A DNA stretch of 64,000 nt. Source: Hydrogenophaga sp. GTDB lineage: Bacteria; Pseudomonadota; Gammaproteobacteria; Burkholderiales; Burkholderiaceae_C. Below the pieces are notes generated by a model that saw only the letters and a list, made by a program, of their open reading frames with translations, ran no database searches and was not told the DNA's origin. The translations under genes and the position numbers were made by a program. The DNA is taken from positions 124,001 to 188,000 of the forward strand of contig NZ_SDDV01000004.1 of the NCBI RefSeq assembly GCF_014773545.1, given 5' to 3'. Positions 9,446 through 18,251 of the stretch are shown here, in pieces. The number at the start of each line of letters is the position of its first letter. Within the stretch, counting starts at the first letter, position 1.

Positions 9446-9964
9446 ACACATAAACCTAAAAACCGCAGTTGACCGCTGATTTCCGCTTGGAATGCCGCAT
9501 GGACACTCACTTTTGTACCCACGCGCAGACGCACCTTCTGGGTGACAGCGCTACCTGCCGGATTGAGCCGCCGCAGCCGCGCCTGGGGGCGTTGCTCCGC
9601 CTTGCAGGCAGTAGCCTGCCGCGTTGTCGCGCCTACCCAGACGCGCCCGCATCGGCCCACTCCGGCAGGTCCAACTGCGGTTTCTAGGTTGAACCGAGAT
9701 TGTCCATTCGGCTTGGGTCGGCGGCGGATGCCGCAGCGCGGGTTGCGTTGTTTCGACTGACAAACCCATGGCTTGCGCCGTGGGCGCTGAGCTGGAGCCG
9801 TTGCCGGGCCGGGGCGTGGATCGGGTGCAGCCGGGTGCGGTGCGCAATCCTTGCGCGATGTTTTGCAGGACGTGAGTGGAAACACGCACCCGCGGCCCGT
9901 AACGCGGCTGACGCTGGATAAGTGATCGGGTGTTTCTTGCGGTGTCGTGTGCTGCGATAAGTTC
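9446..9964. other. 519-bp stretch without a recognisable gene
   Basis: It lies between the Lys/Ala-rich gene and the end of fliA. Several short frames cross it on both strands, but none has a plausible ribosome binding site together with recognisable protein features. I see no clear terminator, promoter pair or repeat. Confidence 0.5.
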
Positions 9965-10681
9965 TCAGTGTTCGCGCAGCCGGGCGCGCAGCCGGGCGAT
10001 CGACTGGCTGTGCAACTGGCAAATGCGCGACTCGGTGACGCCGAGCACGGCGGCAATTTCCTTCAGGTTCATGTCGTGTTCGTAATACATGCTCATGATC
10101 TGCTGCTCGCGCTCGGGCAGCAGCCCGATGGCGGCCACCAGCGCGCTGCGCATGCGCTGATCTTGCAGCACGGCACTGGGCTCGGCCTCGCTGTTACCCT
10201 GGTGGCGCTCCAGAAAACCGTCGTCGTCTTCCCCGTGGCCGCTGAGGTCTTCCAGGTACACCAACTGGGTGCCGCGCACCTTGGCCAGCAGGCTCTGGTA
10301 GTCGGTCAGCGACAGACCCAGCTCCTGCGCAATCTCCGACTCCAGCGGCGTGCGCTGCAGCTTTTGCTGCAGGCGGTGCAGCGCCTGCTCGATCTCTTTT
10401 TGACTCTTGCGCGAGCCGCGCGACATCCAGTCGCCGCCGCGCAGCTCGTCGATCATGGCGCCGCGGATGCGCTGGCTGGCAAAGGTCTCGAATTGCACCC
10501 CCTGCGCGGGCTCAAAGCGCGCAATCGCTTCGGTCAGACCCATCATGCCGACCTGGATCAGATCATCGAGCTCGACGCTCGGCGGCAGCTTGGCGATCAT
10601 GTGGTGCGCCAAGCGACGCACCAAGGGCGTGTATTGGCGCAACTGGTCGTCTCGCTGCAGCTTGCCTTTGGCGGTGTACAT
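9965..10681 (-). CDS. fliA: Flagellar sigma factor sigma-28 (FliA)
   Basis: 238 residues, the normal size. FliA directs RNA polymerase to late flagellar and chemotaxis promoters and is held by FlgM until the hook is complete. Region 2 (LPPSVELDDLIQVGMMGLTEAIARFEP, FETFASQRIRGAMIDELR) and the region 4 helix-turn-helix (LPEREQQIMSMYYEHDMNLKEIAAVLGVTESRICQLHSQ) are both clear. The ATG at 10681 reads MYTAKGKLQRD. A longer open frame runs upstream through the FlhG-like gene but is a shadow. It is the distal gene of the minus-strand flhB-flhA-flhF-flhG-fliA block, 5 bp after the FlhG-like gene. Likely targets in this window are the motA and fliC promoters. Confidence 0.94.
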   Translation of the reverse strand: MYTAKGKLQRDDQLRQYTPLVRRLAHHMIAKLPPSVELDDLIQVGMMGLTEAIARFEPAQGVQFETFASQRIRGAMIDELRGGDWMSRGSRKSQKEIEQALHRLQQKLQRTPLESEIAQELGLSLTDYQSLLAKVRGTQLVYLEDLSGHGEDDDGFLERHQGNSEAEPSAVLQDQRMRSALVAAIGLLPEREQQIMSMYYEHDMNLKEIAAVLGVTESRICQLHSQSIARLRARLREH

Positions 10682-10686
10682 CGCAA

Positions 10687-11505
10687 TCAACTCCAGTAGC
10701 CGGGTGCAACGCCAGCGCGGTTTGTACCCCGCGCCGCGGCAGCCGGGTTCCAAGGCGGTGTCTGTGCTGTGTGCGGCGGGTGTGGCGGCCAGACCAGCGC
10801 CGCTTGCAGCACCTGCAGACCCCAGGTCTGAAGCGGCCAGGTGTGCAGCCGCAGGCCGAGATGGCGTTGCGCACATGCGCTCACGCGGGTGAGCACCTGC
10901 GACAGCGGCACCTGGGGCAGCTCGGGCGTGCTCAGCTCCAGCGGCGCCAGCACCGGTATCAGGCCGGCTGCGTGCAGCAGTTTGAGCGTGCCATAGGCGT
11001 CGATGCTGGATTGCGGCTGGTTCAGCACGGGCACCAGGGCGCGGGCTGAGAGGCCCGATAGCAGTTGCGTGAGCGCGAAGGCGGGTGCAAACAGCAGCAC
11101 CAGGCTGCCGCTGGCAAAGGGCGCAAGCAGCCGCGCCAGCGCCGTCGACGCGCCGGCGAGTTGGGCGGTTTGCTGCAGGGCATGCAGGCCCAGCGCACCC
11201 GGCATGACCAGCCAGTCGGCGCCATGGGCGGCCCGGCCCAGCCCGCTGATGGACGGGTCTTGCAGCGCCGACAGCAGACCGATCGGACCCCCGCCGTCCC
11301 GATCCGGCGCGGGCGGCTCGGTGGCGCTGGCGTCTATGATGACCACGCGCTGGCCCAGCGCGGTGAGCTGCGCGGCCAGGGTGCAAAGCAGCTCGTAGGC
11401 GTGCTGCGGATGGGCCGGACAGGCCAGCGGCATCAAGCGCGTGCCGTGTTCGGCTGCTGCGCCGTCGTGCCGGTCAGCGAGTGGGTTGAACTGGATGTCA
11501 AACAT
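10687..11505 (-). CDS. flhG: FlhG/FleN-like MinD-fold protein lacking a P-loop
   Basis: 272 residues, with the start (MFDIQFNPL) overlapping the end of flhF by 8 bp. Position between flhF and fliA is that of flhG/fleN, the MinD-type ATPase that counters FlhF and limits flagellar number. The fold looks MinD-like: a long helix then a strand (LAAQLTALGQRVVIIDAS), and later DWLVMPGALGLHALQ. However, the position of the deviant Walker A (KGGxGKT) reads MPLACPAHPQHAYE, with neither lysine nor glycine loop, and no membrane-targeting amphipathic helix is obvious at the C-terminus, which is instead Pro/Ala-rich. It is probably a degenerate, non-ATPase family member. The assignment rests mainly on synteny and general pattern. 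Confidence 0.6.
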   Translation of the reverse strand: MFDIQFNPLADRHDGAAAEHGTRLMPLACPAHPQHAYELLCTLAAQLTALGQRVVIIDASATEPPAPDRDGGGPIGLLSALQDPSISGLGRAAHGADWLVMPGALGLHALQQTAQLAGASTALARLLAPFASGSLVLLFAPAFALTQLLSGLSARALVPVLNQPQSSIDAYGTLKLLHAAGLIPVLAPLELSTPELPQVPLSQVLTRVSACAQRHLGLRLHTWPLQTWGLQVLQAALVWPPHPPHTAQTPPWNPAAAARGTNRAGVAPGYWS

Positions 11506-12955
11506 GCGCGGCCCCCAGGTCGATATGGCGGGTTGACGAATGCGCAAAGTAAAGCCCCATGTCGGTGGGCAGCGGATCAAAAGCCGATTTGCCCGCGCTG
11601 CCCAGCGACATTCGAACCCATGCGGCTGCATCGGGCGCTTGCCAGTCCTCGGGCACGCCCTGTCCATTGGAGACGCCGCGCAGCGTGACTTGGTGGCGGA
11701 TCAGCACGTCGAGCACCGGACCGAGCTTGACCGCCTCGTCAACCTTGGACAACACCACACCATGCAGCGTGCTGGGCTTGAAGGCCGTGAGCACTTCGTC
11801 GAGTGTATCGCCGTGCGCGCCGGCGTTGAGCAGCAGGCATTTTTTTAGCTTTGGCAGCGCCAGCAGGTCGAGCAGGTCTGGGATGCGCTGATCCCGCTGG
11901 CCCAGGCCGGGGGTGTCGATCAGCACCAGGCGTTTGTTGGCCAGCAAGGTGAGCAAGTCCTTCAGGGCAGCGTGATCGTGTGCCTGATGCGCGACCACGC
12001 CCAGCATCCGGCCGTAGGCGCGCAGTTGCTCGTAACCCGCGGCGCGCTGCGTATCGAGCGTGATGATGCCCACGCTGGCGGCACCGAAGCGCTTGACGCA
12101 CTGGGCTGCAATTTTGGCTGCGGTGGTGGTTTTGCCTACCCCGGTGGCGCCGATGAGCGCGAGCACGCCGCCTTCGTCGCACAAACCGGCATCGGTGGCG
12201 GCGACCTTGAGGTTGCGGGTGATGACGTCTATCACCCAGTGCACCGCCTCGGGCGCGCCGCTGTTAGCCGGCAGGCGCTCCAGCACGGCGCGCGATATGC
12301 TGGGCGAGTAGCCGGCGCGTATGAGTTTGAGCATCAGATTGGCCTGAACCGGGTTTTGCTTGGACGCGCCGAGCCAGGTCAGTGTGTTGAAGCGCTCCTC
12401 TATCATGTCCTTCAGGGCACAGAGCTCCAGCGCGACGGCGCGCTGGTTCAGGTCGATGCCGCGCACCGGTGTCGCCGCATCGGCCTGGCCGCTCTCGGGC
12501 CTGATGTGGGTGCTGCGCAGCGTCGCAGGCGCTTGGGCTGCTGCAGCCACCACCGGGGCATGTCGTTGCGGCAACAGAACAGGTTCGGCGCGCGGTGTCG
12601 GCATCTGTGACGTTTGCGGCATCTGCCCGCTGGCGTCGCTGGCACTCTCACGGCGTTTGCGCAGCATGCGTTCGCGCACGTACTCCTGAAACGACAGCGT
12701 GCTCATGGCCAGGGTCTGGGTGTCCTCATCCACCGTGTCGCCTGCGGTTGCCAGTGGCGCAGCGGCACGCGGGCTTTGCCTGCCTGCAGCGCTGGGTGGC
12801 GTCAGCGCAGCCAGGCTTTCCTCGGCGGCGGCCATCACCTCGAAGCCATCGTCGGTGCTGCGGGTCGAGAGAATGACGGCGCTGTCGCCAAAGGCATGAC
12901 GCGCCTTGGCCAGCGCTTCGCGCGAACTGGGGGCACTGAAACGCTGGATTTTCAT
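11498..12955 (-). CDS. flhF: Flagellar biosynthesis GTPase FlhF
   Basis: 485 residues. FlhF is an SRP-family GTPase that sets polar flagellum position and number. The N-terminal B-domain begins MKIQRFSAPSSREALAKAR, then comes a variable Ala/Pro/Gln-rich linker (about 55-170). The NG domain has G1 GATGVGKTTTAAK (about 269-281), DTQRAAGYEQL, the G3-like DTPGLGQRD and SKVDEA. The N-terminal residues match the conserved FlhF start, so ATG 12955 is secure. It overlaps flhA by 4 bp upstream and the FlhG-like gene by 8 bp downstream. The presence of flhF implies polar flagellation or at least controlled placement. Confidence 0.93.
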   Translation of the reverse strand: MKIQRFSAPSSREALAKARHAFGDSAVILSTRSTDDGFEVMAAAEESLAALTPPSAAGRQSPRAAAPLATAGDTVDEDTQTLAMSTLSFQEYVRERMLRKRRESASDASGQMPQTSQMPTPRAEPVLLPQRHAPVVAAAAQAPATLRSTHIRPESGQADAATPVRGIDLNQRAVALELCALKDMIEERFNTLTWLGASKQNPVQANLMLKLIRAGYSPSISRAVLERLPANSGAPEAVHWVIDVITRNLKVAATDAGLCDEGGVLALIGATGVGKTTTAAKIAAQCVKRFGAASVGIITLDTQRAAGYEQLRAYGRMLGVVAHQAHDHAALKDLLTLLANKRLVLIDTPGLGQRDQRIPDLLDLLALPKLKKCLLLNAGAHGDTLDEVLTAFKPSTLHGVVLSKVDEAVKLGPVLDVLIRHQVTLRGVSNGQGVPEDWQAPDAAAWVRMSLGSAGKSAFDPLPTDMGLYFAHSSTRHIDLGAAHV

Positions 12956-15018
12956 GCAAGCTCTCCAAGAATCGGGCCGATGCGGATCAGGTGCGTATCC
13001 GGTATTTCACTGTGCGCAAGCACCTGCAAGCGCGGCGCGGCGCGGCGCAGCAAGCGCGCCATGGCGTTGCGAATCGCGTCCGGCACCAGCAGGCAGGCCG
13101 GTACGCCTTTTTCCTCCTGGCGGTTGGCGATTTCGGTCGCCGACTTGCTGAGCATTTCGGCCACGCCGGGGTCGAGCACACCGCCGCCGCCCGCCGCCAG
13201 TGCCTGCATCAGCAGCCGCTCCAGGCCGGGTTCGATGGCGATCACCTCGAGTTCTTTGACGGCACCGTAGATCTGCTGCACGATCGCCGGTGCCAGCGCC
13301 ATGCGCACGCGCCGCGCCAGCTCGATCGGCTCGGTGGTGGCGCTGGCGTGCTCGGCGATCGACTCGATGATGGTGCGAATGTCGCGCACGTGCACCGACT
13401 CTTCCAGCAGCAATTGCAGGACTTTTTGGAACGCAGCGACGGAAATCATTTTCGGCACGACTTCTTCGATCAGTTTCGGGGCCAGGCGGGTGACGTGGTC
13501 AACCAGATCCTGGGTCTCGGTTCGGCTCAACAATTTGGCCGCCTGGACTTGCATCAAGTGTGAAAGATGCGTGGCCAGCACGGTCTCGGAATCAACCACG
13601 GTAAAACCGGCCATCTGCGCGTTTTCTCGCTGCTTGTCCTCGATCCAGTGCGCCGGCAGGCCGAACGCCGGGTCGGTGGTGGGGGTGCCTATCAGTGGCG
13701 TGCCAATGCCACCCGGGTCGATCGCCAGGAACATGCCGGGAAACACCTCGCCATCGCCCACCACCACGCCGCGCAGCGTGATGCGGTAGCCGCTCGGGCG
13801 CAGCTCCAGGTTGTCGCGCACGTGCACCGCCGGCGGCAAAAACCCGACTTCCTGCGCGAACTTCTTGCGCACGCCTTTGATGCGCGCCAGCAAGTCGCCC
13901 TGGCGGCCCTTGTCGACCATGGCCAGCAGCCGGTAGCCCAACTCCAGGCCGAGCAGGTCAACCGGCTGCAAGTCGTCCCAACTGGCTTCGCCATCGCTGG
14001 CAGCAGGCGGCGCGGTCGGCCCGGGCTTGGGTCGGCGCTCTTCATGCAGCCGCCAGGCACCCAGCGTCGCAACGGCAGTGGCAAAGCCCAGGAACACCAG
14101 GTTCGGCATACCAGGAATCACCCCCAGCAACAACAGCACGCCGGCGGTGATGAACATCACGCGCGAGGAGACGAACAACTGGTTCGAGACCTGCGCGCCC
14201 AGGTCTTCCTCCTTGCCCACGCGCGAGACCACCATGGCGGCCGCAATCGAGATCAGCATGGCCGGAATCTGCGCCACCAAGGCGTCGCCGACAGCCAGCA
14301 AAATATAGCTGTTGGCGGCCTCGCCGGCCGACAGGCCGTGCTGCATCATCCCGACCGCGAAGCCGCCGATGATGGTGATGAGCAAAATCAGAATGGCGGC
14401 AATGGCGTCGCCGCGCACGAACTTGGCCGCACCGTCCATGGCGCCGAAAAATTCGGCTTCCTCGCCCACTTCGGCGCGCCGGCGCTTGGCTTCTTTTTCG
14501 TCGATCAGGCCGGCGTTGAGGTCGGCGTCAACCGCCATTTGCTTGCCTGGCATGGCGTCCAGCGTGAAGCGCGCCGACACCTCGGCAATGCGCTCGGCGC
14601 CTTTGGTGACGACGATGAAATTGATCACCACCAGAATTAGGAACACGATCAGACCGACGGCGAAATTGCCGCCGATCAAAAAACTGCCAAAGGCCTCGAT
14701 CACCGCGCCGGCCGCACCCGGGCCGGTGTGGCCTTCGAGCAACACGATGCGGGTGGAGGCGACGTTGAGCGACAGACGCAGCAAGGTGGTGATCAGCAAC
14801 ACGGCCGGAAAGACCGAGAAGTCCAGCGGCCGCTTCATGTAGGAAGCCACCAGCATCACCGCCACCGCCAGCGTGATGTTGAGGGTGAAGAAAATGTCGA
14901 GCAGCCAGGGCGGCAGCGGCAGCACCATCATCGACAGCACCACCACCACCAGCATGGGCGCGGCCAGCCCGCCGGCCCAGCCTGCGTTGCGCGCCAGCCA
15001 TTGCTGCAACTGCTTCAA
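12952..15018 (-). CDS. flhA: Flagellar type III export protein FlhA
   Basis: 688 residues. FlhA is the large gate component of the flagellar export apparatus, with about eight N-terminal membrane helices (residues 15-320) and a soluble C-terminal domain that docks chaperone-substrate complexes. Visible family segments include FSVFPAVLLITTLLRLSLNVASTR, the conserved cytoplasmic FHIPEP-like loop region (FTLDAMPGKQMAVDADLNAG, where D forms part of the proton path), and VIEPGLERLLMQ near the end. It overlaps flhF by 4 bp and flhB by 4 bp, so translation is probably coupled. Length and motifs are complete. Confidence 0.95.
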   Translation of the reverse strand: MKQLQQWLARNAGWAGGLAAPMLVVVVLSMMVLPLPPWLLDIFFTLNITLAVAVMLVASYMKRPLDFSVFPAVLLITTLLRLSLNVASTRIVLLEGHTGPGAAGAVIEAFGSFLIGGNFAVGLIVFLILVVINFIVVTKGAERIAEVSARFTLDAMPGKQMAVDADLNAGLIDEKEAKRRRAEVGEEAEFFGAMDGAAKFVRGDAIAAILILLITIIGGFAVGMMQHGLSAGEAANSYILLAVGDALVAQIPAMLISIAAAMVVSRVGKEEDLGAQVSNQLFVSSRVMFITAGVLLLLGVIPGMPNLVFLGFATAVATLGAWRLHEERRPKPGPTAPPAASDGEASWDDLQPVDLLGLELGYRLLAMVDKGRQGDLLARIKGVRKKFAQEVGFLPPAVHVRDNLELRPSGYRITLRGVVVGDGEVFPGMFLAIDPGGIGTPLIGTPTTDPAFGLPAHWIEDKQRENAQMAGFTVVDSETVLATHLSHLMQVQAAKLLSRTETQDLVDHVTRLAPKLIEEVVPKMISVAAFQKVLQLLLEESVHVRDIRTIIESIAEHASATTEPIELARRVRMALAPAIVQQIYGAVKELEVIAIEPGLERLLMQALAAGGGGVLDPGVAEMLSKSATEIANRQEEKGVPACLLVPDAIRNAMARLLRRAAPRLQVLAHSEIPDTHLIRIGPILGELA

Positions 15019-16172
15019 GGCGCAGACTCCTTCGGCTGCGCCTTGAAGTGCGGATCGAGCTCGGGCGGCACCTGCGGTGTCGGCGCCTGAGCCGGCATCA
15101 CGCCCTGGCCCTTGAGTGCGGCTTGCACCTGGTACACGTAGGCCAGCACCTGCGCCACCGCGGTGTACAGGGCCGAAGGGATTTCCTGGTTGATTTCAGC
15201 GTGCGCGTAGAGCGCGCGCGCCAGCATCGGCGCTTGCAACACCGGTACCTCGCTGGCGCGTGCGAGGTCGCGGATCGCCAGCGCGATCAGGTCAGCCCCC
15301 TTGGCCACCACGCGCGGCGCGGCCATGCTGGCGTCGTCGTAGCGAATGGCCACCGCGTAATGGGTCGGGTTCATGATCACCAGGTCGGCCTTGGGCACGG
15401 CAGCCACGCTGTTGCGCTGAGCCAGTTGGCGCTGGCGTGCGCGCCGCTGGGCGTTGATGAGCGGGTCGCCTTCGGCTTCCTTGAATTCGCGCCGCACTTC
15501 ATCGATCGACATGCGCAGGCGACGGCCGTGCAAGAATTTCTGCAACGGCAGGTCGATCACGGCAAACAGCAACAGCACCGCCACCAGCAGCCCGACGCCG
15601 GTCAAAATCCAGTCGCCCAGTTGACCGAGTGCGGCCTCCAGCGGATGCAGCAGCAGTGTGCCAAAGGCGTGCAAATGGCGGGCCAGAAACTGCCAGGCGA
15701 TGACGCCGATGATCAGGCTCAGCACCAGCAGCTTGAAGGTTTCGGCCATTTGCTGCATCGAAAACAAGCGGCCAAAGCCAGCCAGCGGGCTGATGCGAGA
15801 AATATCGGGCGTGATGGGTTTGCTGCTCAGCGCCGAGCTGCCGCTGGCCACCAGCGTGAGCACCTCGAGCAGCAGCAACGCCAGCCCCAGGGGCAGCACC
15901 AGCAGCAGACCCTGCAGGGTGGCATCCACCAGCCGCTGCGGCGCCAGTTCGGGCTGCAGCAAGGCATGGTGGTCAAAGTGAAACTGGCGGCGCAGCATGT
16001 CGTGCATCAGGTGGTAGCCCAGCGGCAGCAGCGCCAGCAGCAACAGGGAGCCGCCGCCGAGCACCGCCAGGTTGGACAAGTCCTTGGAGTGCGCCACCTG
16101 ACCGTCGTCGCGCGCCTTTTTCAGGCGCTGCTCGGTCGCCGGTAGGTTCTTGTCCTGACTGGAGTCTTCCAT
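15015..16172 (-). CDS. flhB: Flagellar export switch protein FlhB
   Basis: 385 residues. FlhB switches the export apparatus from rod/hook to filament substrates by self-cleavage. The N-terminus (KNLPATEQRLKKARDDGQVAHSKDL) is typical. Four hydrophobic segments follow, then a cytoplasmic domain with the cleavage motif NPTH (about residue 267, IMNPTHYAVAIRY). The C-terminal tail ends with a Pro/Gln-rich extension of about 25 residues. It is the first gene of the minus-strand flhB-flhA-flhF-flhG-fliA block, with a 137-bp divergent gap to the PilZ gene. I found no convincing sigma-28 site there; an FlhDC-dependent promoter would be expected. Confidence 0.94.
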   Translation of the reverse strand: MEDSSQDKNLPATEQRLKKARDDGQVAHSKDLSNLAVLGGGSLLLLALLPLGYHLMHDMLRRQFHFDHHALLQPELAPQRLVDATLQGLLLVLPLGLALLLLEVLTLVASGSSALSSKPITPDISRISPLAGFGRLFSMQQMAETFKLLVLSLIIGVIAWQFLARHLHAFGTLLLHPLEAALGQLGDWILTGVGLLVAVLLLFAVIDLPLQKFLHGRRLRMSIDEVRREFKEAEGDPLINAQRRARQRQLAQRNSVAAVPKADLVIMNPTHYAVAIRYDDASMAAPRVVAKGADLIALAIRDLARASEVPVLQAPMLARALYAHAEINQEIPSALYTAVAQVLAYVYQVQAALKGQGVMPAQAPTPQVPPELDPHFKAQPKESAP

Positions 16173-16309
16173 GGTGTTGACGGATCGGGGGGATGAGCCC
16201 GATTTTGAAAGCCTGCATGCAAGGAGAAAGCGCGATAAGGCCTGTTGCGACCCGGTTTTAGCGCGCTTTGAGGAGCGCCTGGGCGGCTTGAAAAGCCTAA
16301 AATCAAGGC

Positions 16310-17221
16310 ATGAGATCCGTCCCGTCCAGCCCCGACAGCAGCCTGACCAGCGCGCTCATTGGCGGGAACTTGGGTGACAGCAGCTACGAACTGACGTCGA
16401 GGCCCGAGATATTTGAGCTGTTTTGGCAGATTGCGCAGCAGCGGCAATCTGCCAGTCTGGTGGTGCTGAATCCGGACGAATCGACCCAGCCTCAGTTGGT
16501 GCAGTCCTTCAGTTCCAACGTATTCGAACTCGATCAGGACGCCGACACGATGGAATTCGACCTGCCGATGGCGGCGCCGCCGGTTGCGCGCGGCCACCTG
16601 CTCCGGGGCTCGGTCAAGTTGCACGGCGTCATGCTCACTTTCGAAGCCGAGGTGATCGGCACCAGAATGTCCCAGCAAGGCCGCGACAGCGCCCTTATCA
16701 CCAGCTTGCCGCGGCGGCTTTTCAGGTTGCAACGCCGGGACAGCTTTCGCGTCCCGGTGCCCGGCTCTTACAAAATCAGGGTATCACTCTCGCCCGAACA
16801 CAAGCACCTGCAAAATCTGCGCGTGCTCGATGTCAGTTGTGGTGGCGTCTCGGTGCTGCTGCGCACGCTGGTCGACGAGGTGCCGCTGGGCCGCCATTTT
16901 TCACCCGGTGTGTTCAGCAGCGACGCAGACGGCGCCGTCACCAGCTACGAAGCGCAAATGATTGTTCGGCACGTCCGCAGCGCCCCGCCCAGTCTGAATC
17001 ACCTGATGGATGAAATCAAGGACAGGAACGTGGCGGGTGGGGCGACAAAATTTCAACCATTCAAGCTGCCGGCGGTAGCCAGCGCCGAAAAATTTGAACT
17101 GATGCAGCTTGGGATCGAATTCCGTCACATGTCCATGGGCCTGGAGCGCAGCCTGGCGCGGCTGGTCAACGAACTCGCGCTGGCGCTCATGACCCGGGCG
17201 CGCGACGACGTTTGGCGCTGA
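16310..17221 (+). CDS. ycgR: PilZ-domain flagellar brake protein (YcgR-like)
   Basis: 303 residues with a YcgR-like N-terminal domain (about 25-145) and a C-terminal PilZ domain (about 147-290). The c-di-GMP binding signature is present: the arginine motif RRLFRLQRRDSFRVPVP (RxxxR) and the downstream DVSCGGVSV (D/NxSxxG). YcgR binds c-di-GMP and slows the flagellar motor by contacting MotA/FliG. It lies divergent from flhB and convergent with cheZ, inside the flagellar cluster, which supports a motor-control role. ATG 16310 (MRSVPSSPDSS) is the first plausible start. Confidence 0.85.
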   Translation: MRSVPSSPDSSLTSALIGGNLGDSSYELTSRPEIFELFWQIAQQRQSASLVVLNPDESTQPQLVQSFSSNVFELDQDADTMEFDLPMAAPPVARGHLLRGSVKLHGVMLTFEAEVIGTRMSQQGRDSALITSLPRRLFRLQRRDSFRVPVPGSYKIRVSLSPEHKHLQNLRVLDVSCGGVSVLLRTLVDEVPLGRHFSPGVFSSDADGAVTSYEAQMIVRHVRSAPPSLNHLMDEIKDRNVAGGATKFQPFKLPAVASAEKFELMQLGIEFRHMSMGLERSLARLVNELALALMTRARDDVWR

Positions 17222-17227
17222 TTTTCA

Positions 17228-17809
17228 TTAAAAACCCAGGCTGGCCAGCAACTCGTCGACCTGTTTTTGGTCGCTCACCACGTCGCCTCGGCCTTCGGGC
17301 CTGTGCACCGGTCCGCCCAGCTCGGTGGTGCTGCCTGGCCCGGCCTGGCCGGCCGACGCTGACTGCAGCAGCAAGGCCAGCAATTGCTCTTCAATCGTGC
17401 TGGCGAGCTTGGCCACCCGGTCTATCACCTGGCCGGTGAGGTCGTGAAAATCTTGCGCCAGCATGATCTCGGTCAGATGCGCGTCGGTGGACTGGCTGCG
17501 GACGGCGATCTGGTTCAATGGCGCTGCCAGCGCCGGATGTTGCTGCGCCAGTTGCCGCGCCAGCTCGAACACCTGGCCTTGCTCGGTCTTGGCCGCCTCG
17601 ACCCGGTTCAACACCTTTTCGGCTGCATCACCCGTCAGGCGCGCAATGTAGGACAGGCGGCTTTGCGCGTCGGGCAATTGGTCTAGCGTGCCCTTGAGCC
17701 GGTCGGCGTAGCCGAGTTCTTTCAGCGCGTCGTGCAACTGGCGCGTGATGGCGCCGAGTTGCTGGAACATGGCGGTGCTGCTGGCGCCGTTGGGGTGCTC
17801 GTGGATCAT
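17228..17809 (-). CDS. cheZ: CheY-P phosphatase CheZ
   Basis: 193 residues from ATG 17809 (MIHEHPNGASS); the frame extends further upstream but that part overlaps cheY and is not CheZ-like. CheZ dephosphorylates CheY-P. The catalytic segment MLAQDFHDLTGQVIDRV contains the Asp and the catalytic Gln (QDFxDLTGQ). The C-terminal peptide (QKQVDELLASLGF) is the conserved CheY-binding tail, tethered by a Gly/Pro-rich linker. It is 13 bp downstream of cheY in the motA-motB-cheY-cheZ series. Confidence 0.9.
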   Translation of the reverse strand: MIHEHPNGASSTAMFQQLGAITRQLHDALKELGYADRLKGTLDQLPDAQSRLSYIARLTGDAAEKVLNRVEAAKTEQGQVFELARQLAQQHPALAAPLNQIAVRSQSTDAHLTEIMLAQDFHDLTGQVIDRVAKLASTIEEQLLALLLQSASAGQAGPGSTTELGGPVHRPEGRGDVVSDQKQVDELLASLGF

Positions 17810-17822
17810 GTGGCAGGTCTTT

Positions 17823-18209
17823 TCACAAACCGAGTTTTTTGAAGATGTGGGCCAGCTTTTCTTCCAGCGTGGCCTTGGTAAAGGGTTTGACGATGTAGCC
17901 CGCCGCACCGCCCTTGGCAGCCATCACGATGTCTTCCTTGCGCGCCTCGGCCGTCACCATCAGCACCGGCAGATGTTTGAGTTTTTCGTCTTTCTTGATC
18001 TCTGTCAGCAACTCGAAGCCGTTCAGGTTCGGCATGTTGATGTCAGTGACGACGAAGCCAAAGCCACCGGCGCGCAGCTTGTTCATGGCCACCACGCCGT
18101 CTTCGGCTTCATCGGCATCGGCGTGACCCAGTTCCTTGAGCAGGTTGCGCACGATGCGACGCATGGTGGAGAAGTCATCAACGATCAGGAATTTCATCGG
18201 GCTGGCCAT
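17823..18209 (-). CDS. cheY: Chemotaxis response regulator CheY
   Basis: 128 residues, a single receiver domain. When phosphorylated it binds the FliM switch and changes rotation. Key residues are D11 and D12, phosphoacceptor D56 (VVTDINMPN), the Thr in MVTAEA, and the Lys in IVKPF. An internal methionine at residue 5 (MKFLIVDD) is an alternative start; neither has a strong ribosome binding site. It is followed at once by cheZ and preceded by motB, so it is the flagellar motor CheY and not a two-component regulator of transcription. Confidence 0.93.
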   Translation of the reverse strand: MASPMKFLIVDDFSTMRRIVRNLLKELGHADADEAEDGVVAMNKLRAGGFGFVVTDINMPNLNGFELLTEIKKDEKLKHLPVLMVTAEARKEDIVMAAKGGAAGYIVKPFTKATLEEKLAHIFKKLGL

Positions 18210-18251
18210 GGCGGCGTCTTGTGGGGGGAAAACAAATCAGGTTCCATGCGG

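Noticed and set aside
16173-16309. Sigma-28-like site TAAA-N15-GCCTTATC upstream of flhB on the minus strand
   Set aside because: The -35 fits, but only three of eight -10 positions match, and flhB is expected to be an FlhDC-class gene.
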